This document shows positions 6,933-14,878 of a stretch of DNA of 44,491 bases, piece by piece. Position 1 is the stretch's first letter. Each line of letters opens with the position of its first letter. This stretch comes from Micrococcales bacterium. Its GTDB lineage: Bacteria > Actinomycetota > Actinomycetes > Actinomycetales > Cellulomonadaceae. A program made the translations under genes and the position numbers. A model generated the notes under the pieces. The model saw only the letters and a list, made by a program, of their open reading frames with translations. It did no database searches and had not been told where the DNA came from. The stretch is from NCBI GenBank assembly GCA_009777345.1, contig WRMB01000031.1, positions 1-44,491 of the forward strand, read 5' to 3'.

Positions 6933-9806
6933 GTGGCTATCGAAGGGCTGCAACGCAGCGACGCCGAGCTGTTGGCCACTGTCCGGGCGGGCGACGCCGA
7001 GGCGTTCGGGGCCCTGTACGACCGGCACGCGGTCGCCGCGCTCACCGTCGCCAGGCAGTACACCGACTCGGCCGCCGACGCCGAGGACGTCGTGGCCGAC
7101 TCCTTCACCGCCGTGTACGACGCGCTGCGCCGCGGCAAGGGCCCGACCGAGGCGTTCCGGGCCTACCTGTTCACCGTGGTGCGCCGGGTCGCGACCGTGC
7201 ACCGCGACCGTGGCCGTCGGGTGCAGGCCACGGACGACGTCGCGACCCTGGAGGCCAGCGCCGTGCCGCTGGCCGGGGCCGACGCCCCGGCGCTGGCCGG
7301 GTTCGAGTCGACCGTCGTCGCCCGGGCCTTCGCCACCCTGCCCGAACGCTGGCAGCTGGTGCTGTGGCACACCGAGGTCGAAGGGCTGGCCCCGGCGCAG
7401 GTGGCGCCGCTGCTGGGGCTGTCGGCCAACTCGGCCTCGGCCCTGGCCTACCGGGCGCGCGAGGGGCTGCGGCAGGCGTACCTCACCGAGCACCTCGCCG
7501 ACGGCCAGGACGACCGGTGCCGACCGGTGGTCGACAGGCTCGGTGCCTACGTGCGCGGCGGGCTCGGGCCGCGCGAGTCCCGCAAGGTCGGCGAGCACCT
7601 CGACCAGTGCCCCCGGTGCACCGCGCTGTACGCCGAGCTGGGCGACGTCAACCACGGGATGCGCACGATCGTCGCCCCGCTGGTGCTCGGGATCGCCGGA
7701 CTGGGTGCGCTGGACCACCTCTTGCCGGTCGGCGGTGGACTGGCGCTCGGCGGGCTGCCGGGGCTGATAGGAACCGGTGCTGGCGGCTCGGCCGGGTCGG
7801 GGGCCGGGTCGGCGGGAGCCGCCTCTGGTCAGGTCGCGGGGGGCACGGCGTCGTCGGTGCCGGTACTGGGTGCGGTCGCCGCGGCGGTGGTGACGCTGGT
7901 CGTGGTCGCGGCGGTCGCGGTGTACGCGCTCAGCGGGAAGCCTCCGTCGTCGGCTGCCGCCGCGGTCCCCACCGGGACGGCCCCGCCGTCCGCGGCCCCG
8001 TCGGCCCCGCCGTCGCCGGTGTCCGACGAGTCGTCCGAACCGGTGGTCGACCAGGTCCGCGACTCTCTGGCGCCGCTCCCGTCCGACGAACCAGTGGTCG
8101 ACCAGGCCCGCGACTCTCTGGTGCTGCTCCCGTCCGACGAGTCGTCCGAACCGGTGGCCGACCATCCGGTGTCGCCCCCGTCCGACCAGGTCGCGTCTGC
8201 CCCGGCCCGCGTCGTGGTGACGGCCCGCGCACCGGTGACGCTGGTCACCGACCGGACCCGGACGCTGGCCCTGGACGTGGCCAACGTCGGAGGCTCCACC
8301 AGCCGGGCGAGCGTCGTGGTGCACCTGCCGTACGGGGTCCACCTGGGTGGGCCCTCGCCCGCCGGGTGGACCTGCCTGCCGCGCGGCCTGACCACGATCG
8401 GCTGCACCGCCTGGCTGGACCGGCGCACCAGCCTGCCGCTCGACCTGCCGCTGGGCACCCGGGCGGACGTCACGCCCCGGACCGGGCTGATCACCATCGT
8501 CTCCGCACCGTCCAGCGGCCGCATCGTGGCCGTGCCGTACACCATGGTCCGGCCCGCGACGCTCGTCGTCACCCCGCCCGCCGACCTCGGTCCGCTGACG
8601 CAGGGCCTGGTCACCGACCTGCCGCTGACCGTGACCAACACCGGTGGGCTGGCGTCGGCACCGGTCGGGCTGGACCTGACGCTGCCGACCGGGGTCGTGC
8701 TGGGGGGCGCGGTCCGGGGCGACGGCTGGACCTGCACCGACACCCGGTGCACGCACGACGGCCTGGCGGCGGGTGCGTCGGCTGTCCTGACGGTGCCGCT
8801 GACCGGTACGTCCGGGGCCTCCGGCGCTGTCACCGTGACGCCCGGCGCCGACGACGCCGACGCCGCGCCTGTTCGGGTCCCGGTCCAGGTGGCGGCGGAC
8901 GTGACACCGCCCCGGGTGTTCGACGGCAACGTCCGGGTGGTCCAGGTGGGGGCGCCGCTGCTGTCGTGCACCACAGACCCGGCCTGCCCGGGCCACCTGG
9001 CGGGCGCGACCGACAACAACGGCCTGCCGATGACCCCGCTGGACACCGACCCGCCACCGGGCATCCGGCCCGCCCTGCCGGTCTCGTCGTCCACGACGCT
9101 GACCTACCCGTCCGGCCAGAGCGTGCTGTGGGCCGGGCTGTACTGGTCGGCGAACGCCGGACCGGACGATACCTGGTCCACCGACCGCACCGTGGTGCAG
9201 CTGCGCGGGCCGGGCGGGAGGTACCAGCCGGTCAGCGGCACCATCACGGTCGACGTCACGGACAGCGCCGGGCGGAAGTACTACCAGTCGTTAGCCGATG
9301 TCACCGCCCAGGTGCAGACCGCCCGGGCCGGGACCTGGTCGCTGGCCGACGCGGCGGTCGCCGCCACGGCCACCGACCCGGACCCCACCTACTATGCGGG
9401 CTGGGCGCTGGTCGTGGTCTACGGCAACCCCAACGCCGTCGGCTCCCGCACGGTGACGGTGCACGACAGCGGGCAGTGGATCGGCACCGACAGCACCCAG
9501 ACGGTGCTGAGCGTCGCGGCGGTCCCCGGGCGCCAGGTCACGGTCGGCGCGGTCGCCTGGGAGGGCGACGCCGCCAGCACCGGCGACCGCCTGCTGCTGG
9601 ACGGCACCGCGCTGACCCCGGTGGGCGGCTCGGCCGACAACGCCTTCGACTCCACCGCCGCCGGCTGGGGCCACGTCAACTCCCTGGGCGTGGACGCCAA
9701 GGCGTTCAGGCCGGTCACCGCCGCGTCCGCCGTCGTCACCCTGACCGCGTCGACGAGCGGCGACCAGTACCTGCTGGGTATCGTCACCGTCACCGTGGAA
9801 CGCTAG
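6933..9806 (+). CDS. ECF sigma factor fused to anti-sigma, membrane and surface domains
   Basis: A 957-residue fusion. Residues about 10-75 are sigma region 2 (DAEAFGALYDRH, then DAEDVVADSFTAVYDAL). Residues about 131-182 are region 4 (LPERWQLVLWHTEVEGL, then a helix-turn-helix). Residues 222-229 are HLDQCPRC, the zinc site of anti-sigma (zf-HC2) domains. One membrane helix lies at about 309-333. A Ser/Pro/Asp-rich linker with degenerate repeats (SDESSEPVVDQ) follows at about 360-430. The rest, outside the membrane, has two DUF11-like beta domains and a C-terminal domain with WAGLYWSANAG and GWALVVVYG motifs seen in surface proteins. ECF groups with similar C-terminal extensions are known in actinobacteria (ECF52/ECF53 type). 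AGGAG lies 9 nt before the GTG. It probably turns an envelope signal into transcription, perhaps after proteolysis. Confidence 0.88.
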   Translation: MAIEGLQRSDAELLATVRAGDAEAFGALYDRHAVAALTVARQYTDSAADAEDVVADSFTAVYDALRRGKGPTEAFRAYLFTVVRRVATVHRDRGRRVQATDDVATLEASAVPLAGADAPALAGFESTVVARAFATLPERWQLVLWHTEVEGLAPAQVAPLLGLSANSASALAYRAREGLRQAYLTEHLADGQDDRCRPVVDRLGAYVRGGLGPRESRKVGEHLDQCPRCTALYAELGDVNHGMRTIVAPLVLGIAGLGALDHLLPVGGGLALGGLPGLIGTGAGGSAGSGAGSAGAASGQVAGGTASSVPVLGAVAAAVVTLVVVAAVAVYALSGKPPSSAAAAVPTGTAPPSAAPSAPPSPVSDESSEPVVDQVRDSLAPLPSDEPVVDQARDSLVLLPSDESSEPVADHPVSPPSDQVASAPARVVVTARAPVTLVTDRTRTLALDVANVGGSTSRASVVVHLPYGVHLGGPSPAGWTCLPRGLTTIGCTAWLDRRTSLPLDLPLGTRADVTPRTGLITIVSAPSSGRIVAVPYTMVRPATLVVTPPADLGPLTQGLVTDLPLTVTNTGGLASAPVGLDLTLPTGVVLGGAVRGDGWTCTDTRCTHDGLAAGASAVLTVPLTGTSGASGAVTVTPGADDADAAPVRVPVQVAADVTPPRVFDGNVRVVQVGAPLLSCTTDPACPGHLAGATDNNGLPMTPLDTDPPPGIRPALPVSSSTTLTYPSGQSVLWAGLYWSANAGPDDTWSTDRTVVQLRGPGGRYQPVSGTITVDVTDSAGRKYYQSLADVTAQVQTARAGTWSLADAAVAATATDPDPTYYAGWALVVVYGNPNAVGSRTVTVHDSGQWIGTDSTQTVLSVAAVPGRQVTVGAVAWEGDAASTGDRLLLDGTALTPVGGSADNAFDSTAAGWGHVNSLGVDAKAFRPVTAASAVVTLTASTSGDQYLLGIVTVTVER

Positions 9807-9825
9807 CCAGACGGAAGGAACCACA

Positions 9826-10503
9826 TTGGGTACCACGCAGGTCAGGAGAGCGGCGGCCGGGCTGGCGTTCGCCGTCGGGTGCGTCGGTCTGGCGGGCTGC
9901 GCCGACGACAGCCCCGCGGCGACGGTGTCGCCCTCGGTGACAGCGCAGTCCGACCCGGCCGCCGATGACGATATCGTCGACCCGCTGCTGGACGTCGCCA
10001 CCCAGGTGCGGGACGCGCTGCGGGACGAGGACTACGCGACCCTGGCCGCCCTGGCCAGCGAGGACGAGAAGGTGGTCTTCGAGCCCTACTCGTACGTCAC
10101 GGACGAGTCGTTCCGGCTGTCGCCGCAGGAGATCAGTCGGCTGGGCACCTCGAACAAGGTCTACACCTGGGGGGCCTACGACGGCAGCGGCCATCCGATG
10201 GAGCTGTCTTTCGCCGACTACCGGGCGCGTTTCGTGTGGGACCGCGACTACACCACCGCCCCGTCCTTCGCTGTCGACGGCTACCTGGTCAGCGGCAACT
10301 CCCTGCAGAACCTCGCGGAGCACTTCGGCCCGACAGCCCGCTGGGTCGAGTACTCCTTCCCTGCCACCGAGTCGGCCGAGGACTGGGACCCGGACGACTA
10401 CGCCCCGCCAGGTATGGACTGGTCGGCCCTCCGTCTGGTCTTCCGCGAGACCGGTACGGACTACCGGCTGATCGGTATCGTCCACGACGGCTGGACCATC
10501 TGA
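9826..10503 (+). CDS. Lipoprotein, 225 aa
   Basis: A predicted lipoprotein with a TTG start, chosen because GGAAGGAA lies 5 nt upstream and the signal peptide begins at once. The lipobox is LAGC with Cys25. The mature part begins with a Ser/Thr/Asp-rich linker and then a domain of about 170 residues (VRDALRDEDYATLAALASED) that resembles the SnoaL/NTF2-like start of secreted actinobacterial proteins; I do not assign a family. It begins 20 nt after the sigma/anti-sigma fusion on the same strand, so the two are probably co-transcribed. It may belong to the same envelope-sensing system. Confidence 0.8.
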   Translation: MGTTQVRRAAAGLAFAVGCVGLAGCADDSPAATVSPSVTAQSDPAADDDIVDPLLDVATQVRDALRDEDYATLAALASEDEKVVFEPYSYVTDESFRLSPQEISRLGTSNKVYTWGAYDGSGHPMELSFADYRARFVWDRDYTTAPSFAVDGYLVSGNSLQNLAEHFGPTARWVEYSFPATESAEDWDPDDYAPPGMDWSALRLVFRETGTDYRLIGIVHDGWTI

Positions 10504-10519
10504 CCCGCTGGTCTCTGCG

Positions 10520-10557
10520 CGGTGCGAGGTGCGGGCTCATGAACCTGCACCTCGTAC
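10520..10557. terminator. Hairpin repeat between convergent genes
   Basis: GTGCGAGGTGC (10522-10532) pairs with GCACCTCGTAC (10547-10557), 11 bp with one G-T, around a 14-nt loop. It lies between the lipoprotein gene and tadA, which converge, and can serve both. Bases 10520-10539, CGGTGCGAGGTGCGGGCTCA, recur exactly in reverse complement at 39838-39857 inside thiP. Confidence 0.65.
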
Positions 10558-10567
10558 GGCGCTGTCG

Positions 10568-11032
10568 TCAGGGCCGGTGAGTGGCAAAGAAGTCGCGCAG
10601 CAGCGTGGCACACTCGTCCTGACGAACCCCGCCGACGACCTGCGCCCGGTGCACCGCCCGGCGGTCGCGCACCACGTCCCACACCGACCCACAGGCCCCC
10701 GCCTTGGGGTCCCAGGCGCCGAGCACCAGCCGCGGCACCCGGGCCAGGATCACCACCCCGGCGCAGGCCAGGCACGGCTCCAGGGTGACGACGAGGCTGC
10801 ACCCGTCCAGCCGCCACGTACCCAGCGTCGTCGCGGCCTGACGGACCGCCAGCACCTCGGCGTGCGCTGTCGGGTCGCCGGTCGCCTCCCGGGCGTTGCG
10901 TCCCCGCCCCACGATGTCCCCGTCCGGTCCCAGCACCACAGCCCCCACCGGCACGTCCGAGGTAGCCAGGGCCGCCCGCGCCTCCTCCAGCGCCAGCCCC
11001 ATGGCCTCGTTCTCACGTTCCGTCGCCCGCAC
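10568..11032 (-). CDS. tadA: tRNA-specific adenosine deaminase TadA
   Basis: TadA deaminates A34 of tRNA-Arg(ACG) to inosine so that it can read CGU, CGC and CGA. The 154-residue product has the zinc-binding HAE (57-59) with the proton-shuttling Glu, and PCLAC with Cys87 and Cys90. The typical start LALEEARAAL and DVPVGAVVL are present. I chose the GTG at 11032; the ATG at 11002 is an equally possible start. A further N-terminal extension would run through tRNA-Ser and is not real. Its substrate tRNA-Arg(ACG) is encoded in this window at 3059-3131. Confidence 0.92.
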   Translation of the reverse strand: MRATERENEAMGLALEEARAALATSDVPVGAVVLGPDGDIVGRGRNAREATGDPTAHAEVLAVRQAATTLGTWRLDGCSLVVTLEPCLACAGVVILARVPRLVLGAWDPKAGACGSVWDVVRDRRAVHRAQVVGGVRQDECATLLRDFFATHRP

Positions 11033-11104
11033 CGTCCCACCGTCCCTAGACAAAACGGCCCTGACCTGCAATGACACAGGCCGGGCCGTCTCGACACGCT
11101 CTGG

Positions 11105-11192
11105 CGGTAGCGGTGGGATTCGAACCCACGGTGGACTCATCACCCACACACGCTTTCGAGGCGTGCTCCTTTGACCGCTCGGACACGCTACC
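11105..11192 (-). tRNA. tRNA-Ser (CGA)
   Basis: An 88-nt class II tRNA. The acceptor stem GGTAGCG pairs with CGCTACC, discriminator G. The anticodon stem CACGC/GCGTG encloses CTCGAAA, giving anticodon CGA. The long variable arm is typical of tRNA-Ser. The T arm GTGGG/CCCAC contains TTCGAAT. No CCA is encoded. The 187 bases from here to 11379 show no gene. Confidence 0.95.
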
Positions 11193-11379
11193 GCCGGACA
11201 GAGTACCCGAGCCTGCGCCGGTGGCCCAACCGGTTCGGCGGCCGCCGTCGTACAGGGTCTGCCTGTACTCGGAGCTCGACAAGAGCGGTGCGTAACGGGC
11301 GCAATGGTCTGCCGCATTTTGCAGAGAGCTTACCGGACACTGTTTGAGGCCGGGTGGCTCCTTGGTGCCTCATGGGGCG

Positions 11380-12183
11380 TCAGCCGGCGGCGCAGCGCTC
11401 CAGGAGGGCGGCGACGCCGTCGTCGGCGTTGGACGGCAGCACCTCGTCGACGACCGCCCGGACCGATGGGTGGGCGTTGGCCACGGCGAACGAGCGGCCT
11501 GCCCAGTGGAGCATCGGCAGGTCGTTGGGGGCGTCGCCGACGGCCCAGACCGCGGCGGCGTCGATCCCGCGGTCCGCTGCCCATGCGGCCAGGGTGCGGG
11601 CCTTGGTGACGCCGCGGGCGGCGATCTCGCCCAGGCCGTCGGCGCCGGACGACGACGGGGTGGCCAGATCGCCGACCGCCGCCGCCACCCGGGTGGTGAA
11701 CTCCTCGGGTGGCCCACAGTCCGGGTCCAGGACCAGCAGCTTCAGGGTGGTCGCGGGCAGGGCGTCCTCGATGCGGTCCACGCACGGGCTGCCCGGCGGC
11801 ACCGGGTGGTCGGAGACGAAGCGGTGCTCGCGGGCGAACCCGTCGGCCGCCTCGGTGGCGAACCGCGCCGAAGGGCCGAGGTCCGAACGCAGCTGTGCCA
11901 CCAGCGCGGCGACCAGGTCGGCGGGCATCCCGTGCTGCTCGACGACGGTCAGCGTCGCCACGTCCACCACCGACGCTCCGTTGGCGCAGATCGCGGTGCC
12001 GTGCGGGCCGACCAGCCCGGCCAGCGGGGTGAGCCAGCGGTGCGGCCGGGCGGTGACGAACACCACCTGGACCCCGGCGGCCTCGGCGGCGGTCAGCGCC
12101 GTGACGGTCCGCGGCGAGACCGACAAGTCGGGTCGCAGCAGCGTCCCGTCCAGGTCGGTGGCCAGCAGCCGCGGACGGTCCAT
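11380..12183 (-). CDS. HAD-superfamily Cof-type phosphatase
   Basis: A 267-residue phosphatase of the Cof/YbiV kind, expected to hydrolyse small phosphorylated metabolites such as sugar phosphates or flavin/pyridoxal phosphates. Motif I is DLDGTLL with the nucleophile Asp10 and Asp12; the large C2-type cap follows; near the C-terminus AVGDAPNDLPML is motif IV with the metal-binding Asp pair. The start is set at the ATG at 12183, since motif I normally begins about residue 8-10; a GTG at 12201 would add six residues. It is divergent from the APH-like gene. Confidence 0.88.
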   Translation of the reverse strand: MDRPRLLATDLDGTLLRPDLSVSPRTVTALTAAEAAGVQVVFVTARPHRWLTPLAGLVGPHGTAICANGASVVDVATLTVVEQHGMPADLVAALVAQLRSDLGPSARFATEAADGFAREHRFVSDHPVPPGSPCVDRIEDALPATTLKLLVLDPDCGPPEEFTTRVAAAVGDLATPSSSGADGLGEIAARGVTKARTLAAWAADRGIDAAAVWAVGDAPNDLPMLHWAGRSFAVANAHPSVRAVVDEVLPSNADDGVAALLERCAAG

Positions 12184-12253
12184 AGCCGCCCATGATCCCA
12201 CGCACCGCCACCGGTTAGGACTAGTCGCACGGGACAGCGACGGGTCCGGGCGC

Positions 12254-12259
12254 TACGGT
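12254..12259 (+). promoter_or_regulatory. -10 box for leaderless APH-like gene
   Basis: TACGGT is followed by 6 nt and then the GTG at 12266. No Shine-Dalgarno sequence is present. Confidence 0.5.
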
Positions 12260-12265
12260 CAAGAC

Positions 12266-13006
12266 GTGACCGCACCAGAGCTCGACGTCGAGCACGACAC
12301 CGACCAGGCGCGTGTTGACACCCCTGGGCCGATCGTGGACAGCGGCACGTTCGCGACCCTGTACGCCCTGTCCGACACCCAGGTGCTGCGCCGCTACCGG
12401 TCCGGCCGGGACGCGGGCGGCGAGGCCCGGCTGCTGACCCACCTGCGCGCCCACGGTCTGCCCGTCCCGCAGACCGTCCACCTGGGCGGCCCGGACCTGC
12501 GGGTCGAACGGCTGCACGGTCCCACGCTGCTGCAGGGCCTGGTCTCCGGCGAGGTGAGCATCCGGCAGGGCGCCGCGCTGCTCGCCGACCTGCAGGCCCG
12601 GCTGCACGCGGTCCCGGTCCCGCCGGAGCTGGCGGCGTCTCCCGGCGCACCACCCGGGTCGGTCGTCGTGCACCTGGACCTGCACCCGGGGACGGTGGTG
12701 CTGTCCGAGGAGCACGGTCCGACGGTCGTCGCCTGGGGCTCGGCCCGTCTGGGCGCCCCCGCTACGGACCACGCCTGCACCGCGCTCGTCATCGGCGAGG
12801 TCGCCAGCGACACCGACGAGGAGTACGCCGCCGCCGCCCGCGCCTTCCTCGCCGCCTACCTGCGCGCCTGCCCCCGGTTCAACCCCGACTGCGTCATCAC
12901 CGCGGCGGCGCACCGTCGTCGTGACCCCGGCCTGTCCGCCGCCGAACGCGACCTCATCCCCGCGGCGCAACGCCTCGTGGCCCGCCTGCTCGGCCTGACC
13001 CGCTGA
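12266..13006 (+). CDS. APH-fold protein with altered active site
   Basis: A 246-residue member of the aminoglycoside phosphotransferase (choline kinase-like) fold. The helix and strand order is recognisable (EARLLTHLRAHGLPVPQ, VERLHGPTL, a helical middle). The catalytic loop HGDLHPGN of the family reads HLDLHPGT (136-143): the base Asp138 is kept, but the metal-binding Asn is Thr143. The metal-binding Asp of the family motif (I/V)DW is replaced by Ala156 in VAWG. Both Mg2+ ligands thus appear lost, so it is probably a pseudokinase or uses an unusual mechanism. The start has a leaderless-type promoter. The product probably does not give antibiotic resistance. Confidence 0.75.
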   Translation: MTAPELDVEHDTDQARVDTPGPIVDSGTFATLYALSDTQVLRRYRSGRDAGGEARLLTHLRAHGLPVPQTVHLGGPDLRVERLHGPTLLQGLVSGEVSIRQGAALLADLQARLHAVPVPPELAASPGAPPGSVVVHLDLHPGTVVLSEEHGPTVVAWGSARLGAPATDHACTALVIGEVASDTDEEYAAAARAFLAAYLRACPRFNPDCVITAAAHRRRDPGLSAAERDLIPAAQRLVARLLGLTR

Positions 13007-13058
13007 CGCCAGGTCCGGGTCGCTCGTCCGCCGCTCCGCCTGACGCCGAACAGGTTGC

Positions 13059-14075
13059 TCAGCCGACGACCCACCGCCCGGTCTTGTCGGAGCCTGCGCG
13101 ACGGAGCAGCGACGCAGCGGTGAGCTTGGCCAGCCGGCGTTCCACGGTACGCGACGACCGACCGACGACAGCGGCCAGCTGGACGATGGTGAGGGTTCCG
13201 TCAGCGGTGAGCCGGGCGAGGATCGTGCGGTCCAGAGCGTCGAGCCGCAGACCGCTGCCAGATACACCGTCATTTGCACCGCCACTTACACCGTCATCGG
13301 GGGTGTCGGCGACGTCGCGGTACTGGCGCAGGGAGTGCTCGATGATGTCGAGCATGAACGTGATGAAGGGGGCGGCGTCGATCTCGGGGTCGTGGGAGAC
13401 CTGGAGGGCCTGGTAGTAGTCGGCCTGGTGACGGCGGATCAGGGTCTCGGTGGGCAACCACTCGAACACCGGGTGCCACCGGCTGAGCATGAGAGTCTGC
13501 CACAGCCGTCCGATGCGGCCGTTGCCGTCGCGGAACGGGTGGATGTACTCGACGAGGAAATGCACCGCGCTGCTGACGACCAGCGGGTGCTGCTCGGCGG
13601 TGCCCGCCCACTCGAACAGCTCGGCGACCAGCCGAGGCACCTTGCCCGGCCGTGAACCATGGTGCAGCACCTCGTCGTCATCGTTGACGATGGCCACCTC
13701 GACCGTCCGGAACGCACCCGACTCGGCCACCAGGCCGCGGGTCAACAGCCCGTGCGCACGCAAGAAGTCGTCCACCGAACCCGGGTCGAACGAGCCGAGC
13801 ACCTCGTAGGCGGCCAGAGCGTTCTCCACCTCCAGCACGTCACGGGCTGGGGCGTAGACGATCTGACCGTCGGCTACTGCACCGACCTGTGCCAGCGTCA
13901 GCCGGTTGCCCTCGATGGCCGTGGAGGAGTGGACCGACGAGATGCGGTTGGCCCGCCGCAGCCGCACCAGGTCAGCGGCCCGTTCCTCGCTGATCTTCAC
14001 CCGTTCCAGCAGTGCGTAGATCTGCCCGACCTTGTCGAGCCAGGCTGGCTGGTCCGTGAAGAACGGAGGAATCAC
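13059..14075 (-). CDS. Fic-domain protein with C-terminal winged helix
   Basis: A Fic-family enzyme, expected to transfer AMP or a similar group onto a target hydroxyl. The core motif HPFRDGNGRIGR is complete (179-190), with catalytic His179. An N-terminal inhibitory motif, SxxxEG (SSTAIEGN, Ser51 and Glu55), makes it class II, self-inhibited. The last 60 residues (LDALDRTILARLTADGTLTI and following) are a winged helix-turn-helix, suggesting DNA binding. Between them is a tandem stretch of DDGVSG/NDGVSG. The start is the second of two adjacent GTG codons (14075), 6 nt after AGGAG; upstream frame is open but unsupported. It is divergent from vapB at 14220. Confidence 0.88.
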   Translation of the reverse strand: MIPPFFTDQPAWLDKVGQIYALLERVKISEERAADLVRLRRANRISSVHSSTAIEGNRLTLAQVGAVADGQIVYAPARDVLEVENALAAYEVLGSFDPGSVDDFLRAHGLLTRGLVAESGAFRTVEVAIVNDDDEVLHHGSRPGKVPRLVAELFEWAGTAEQHPLVVSSAVHFLVEYIHPFRDGNGRIGRLWQTLMLSRWHPVFEWLPTETLIRRHQADYYQALQVSHDPEIDAAPFITFMLDIIEHSLRQYRDVADTPDDGVSGGANDGVSGSGLRLDALDRTILARLTADGTLTIVQLAAVVGRSSRTVERRLAKLTAASLLRRAGSDKTGRWVVG

Positions 14076-14160
14076 CACAGGCTCCTGGCAGAGCGTGCCC
14101 TCGCGCGTGGCAGCCACGCTCGGCCTGTGCTGTCGTAGGGTGCCACCGGGTCCTCCGCCG

Positions 14161-14178
14161 ACCACCCTACTGGGTGGT
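14161..14178. promoter_or_regulatory. Inverted repeat upstream of vapB
   Basis: ACCACCC and GGGTGGT form a 7-bp inverted repeat around TACT. It lies between the divergent fic and vapB genes, about 30 bases before the vapB -10 box, and could be an operator. Confidence 0.4.
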
Positions 14179-14207
14179 CACTGACCAGCAAGTGTTAGTC
14201 GATGTAG

Positions 14208-14213
14208 TACACT
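14208..14213 (+). promoter_or_regulatory. -10 box for leaderless vapB
   Basis: TACACT is followed by 6 nt and then the ATG at 14220. No Shine-Dalgarno sequence is present. Confidence 0.55.
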
Positions 14214-14219
14214 CATTTC

Positions 14220-14468
14220 ATGAGTGCGCGCGGAGGTTCGACGTCGACGCTGTCGGTCTCGCTGCCGACCGACGTGGTGGACGCGCTCAAGGTGCGGGCT
14301 GGGCCTCGGGGTGTCTCGGCCTACGTCACGGAAGCCGTCCGGCACAAACTGGCCATGGAAGGCCTCGACGAGATCGTGCAGGACTACGAAGCCACCCGCG
14401 GCCCTGTCGACCAGACGCTGGTCGACAGGTTCACGCACGACTTCTTCAGCAACGACCCAGACACCTGA
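14220..14468 (+). CDS. VapB-like antitoxin, 82 aa
   Basis: An intact antitoxin gene. The N-terminus STSTLSVSLPTDVVDALKVR, then GVSAYVTEAVRHKLA, fits a ribbon-helix-helix. The C-terminal half (LDEIVQDYEATRGPVDQTLV) is the toxin-binding part. Its stop overlaps the start of the broken vapC (ATGA), so the pair was once a normal operon. With the toxin dead, the protein could still act as a repressor or antagonise related toxins. Confidence 0.8.
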   Translation: MSARGGSTSTLSVSLPTDVVDALKVRAGPRGVSAYVTEAVRHKLAMEGLDEIVQDYEATRGPVDQTLVDRFTHDFFSNDPDT

Positions 14469-14812
14469 TGAGACTCGCCTCCCGCTCGGTCGTCCTCGAC
14501 TCTCAAGGACTGTCGCTGCTCGTCGACCGCGACCCGGAGATGACGGCCTTGTCCTGGCTGCCCGACGCGCAGAGACACCCGTGGTGGTCTCACCCGTGAC
14601 GATCGTCGAGGCTGTCCACCGTCGCACCGACCGGAACCGTCTGGACTGGTTGCTGTCACGCATGGTCGTCGAGCCCGTGACCGTCCACGACGCCCGAACC
14701 GCTGGTCGCGGCGCTGGCGTTGCGTCTGCCCGGTCCTGTCGTCGTCGTCACATCAGATCCCGACGACTGGAACCGACTGGTCGGCGACCGGGTCCGCCTT
14801 CATCTGGTATGA
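14468..14812 (+). pseudogene. Broken VapC-like PIN toxin
   Basis: The gene starts as a PIN toxin (RSVVLDSQGLSLLVDRDPEM) but the frame shifts near 14545: the next segment, LVLAARRAETPVVVSPVTIV through VEPVTVHDA, is in another frame. A second shift near 14700 leads to LALRLPGPVVVVTSDPDDWN and RLVGDRVRLHLV, ending with TGA at 14810-14812. Between the last two segments about 20-25 codons are missing, including the stretch with the third acidic residue of the PIN site. Two frame changes plus a deletion make this a pseudogene, not a sequencing slip. Confidence 0.8.
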
Positions 14813-14866
14813 CGCCTCGGAGGTAGACCCATCGATCTCACCCGGTCTTGACTGGATGCAGTCCGG

Positions 14867-14872
14867 TAGGGT
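14867..14872 (+). promoter_or_regulatory. -10 box for leaderless lipoprotein gene
   Basis: TAGGGT is followed by 6 nt and then the ATG at 14879. A TTGACT lies upstream at 14848-14853, but 13 nt is too close for a normal -35 element. Confidence 0.5.
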
Positions 14873-14878
14873 CGGCCC

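Noticed and set aside
11033..11317. N-terminal extension of tadA through tRNA-Ser
   Set aside because: It translates the tRNA gene; TadA begins normally at 11032 or 11002.
14245..14468. Possible use of later ATG codons for vapB
   Set aside because: The ATG at 14220 has the leaderless -10 box and keeps the full ribbon-helix-helix strand.
14848..14853. TTGACT as -35 element of the lipoprotein gene
   Set aside because: Spacing to TAGGGT is 13 nt, too short for a normal promoter; kept only as a remark.
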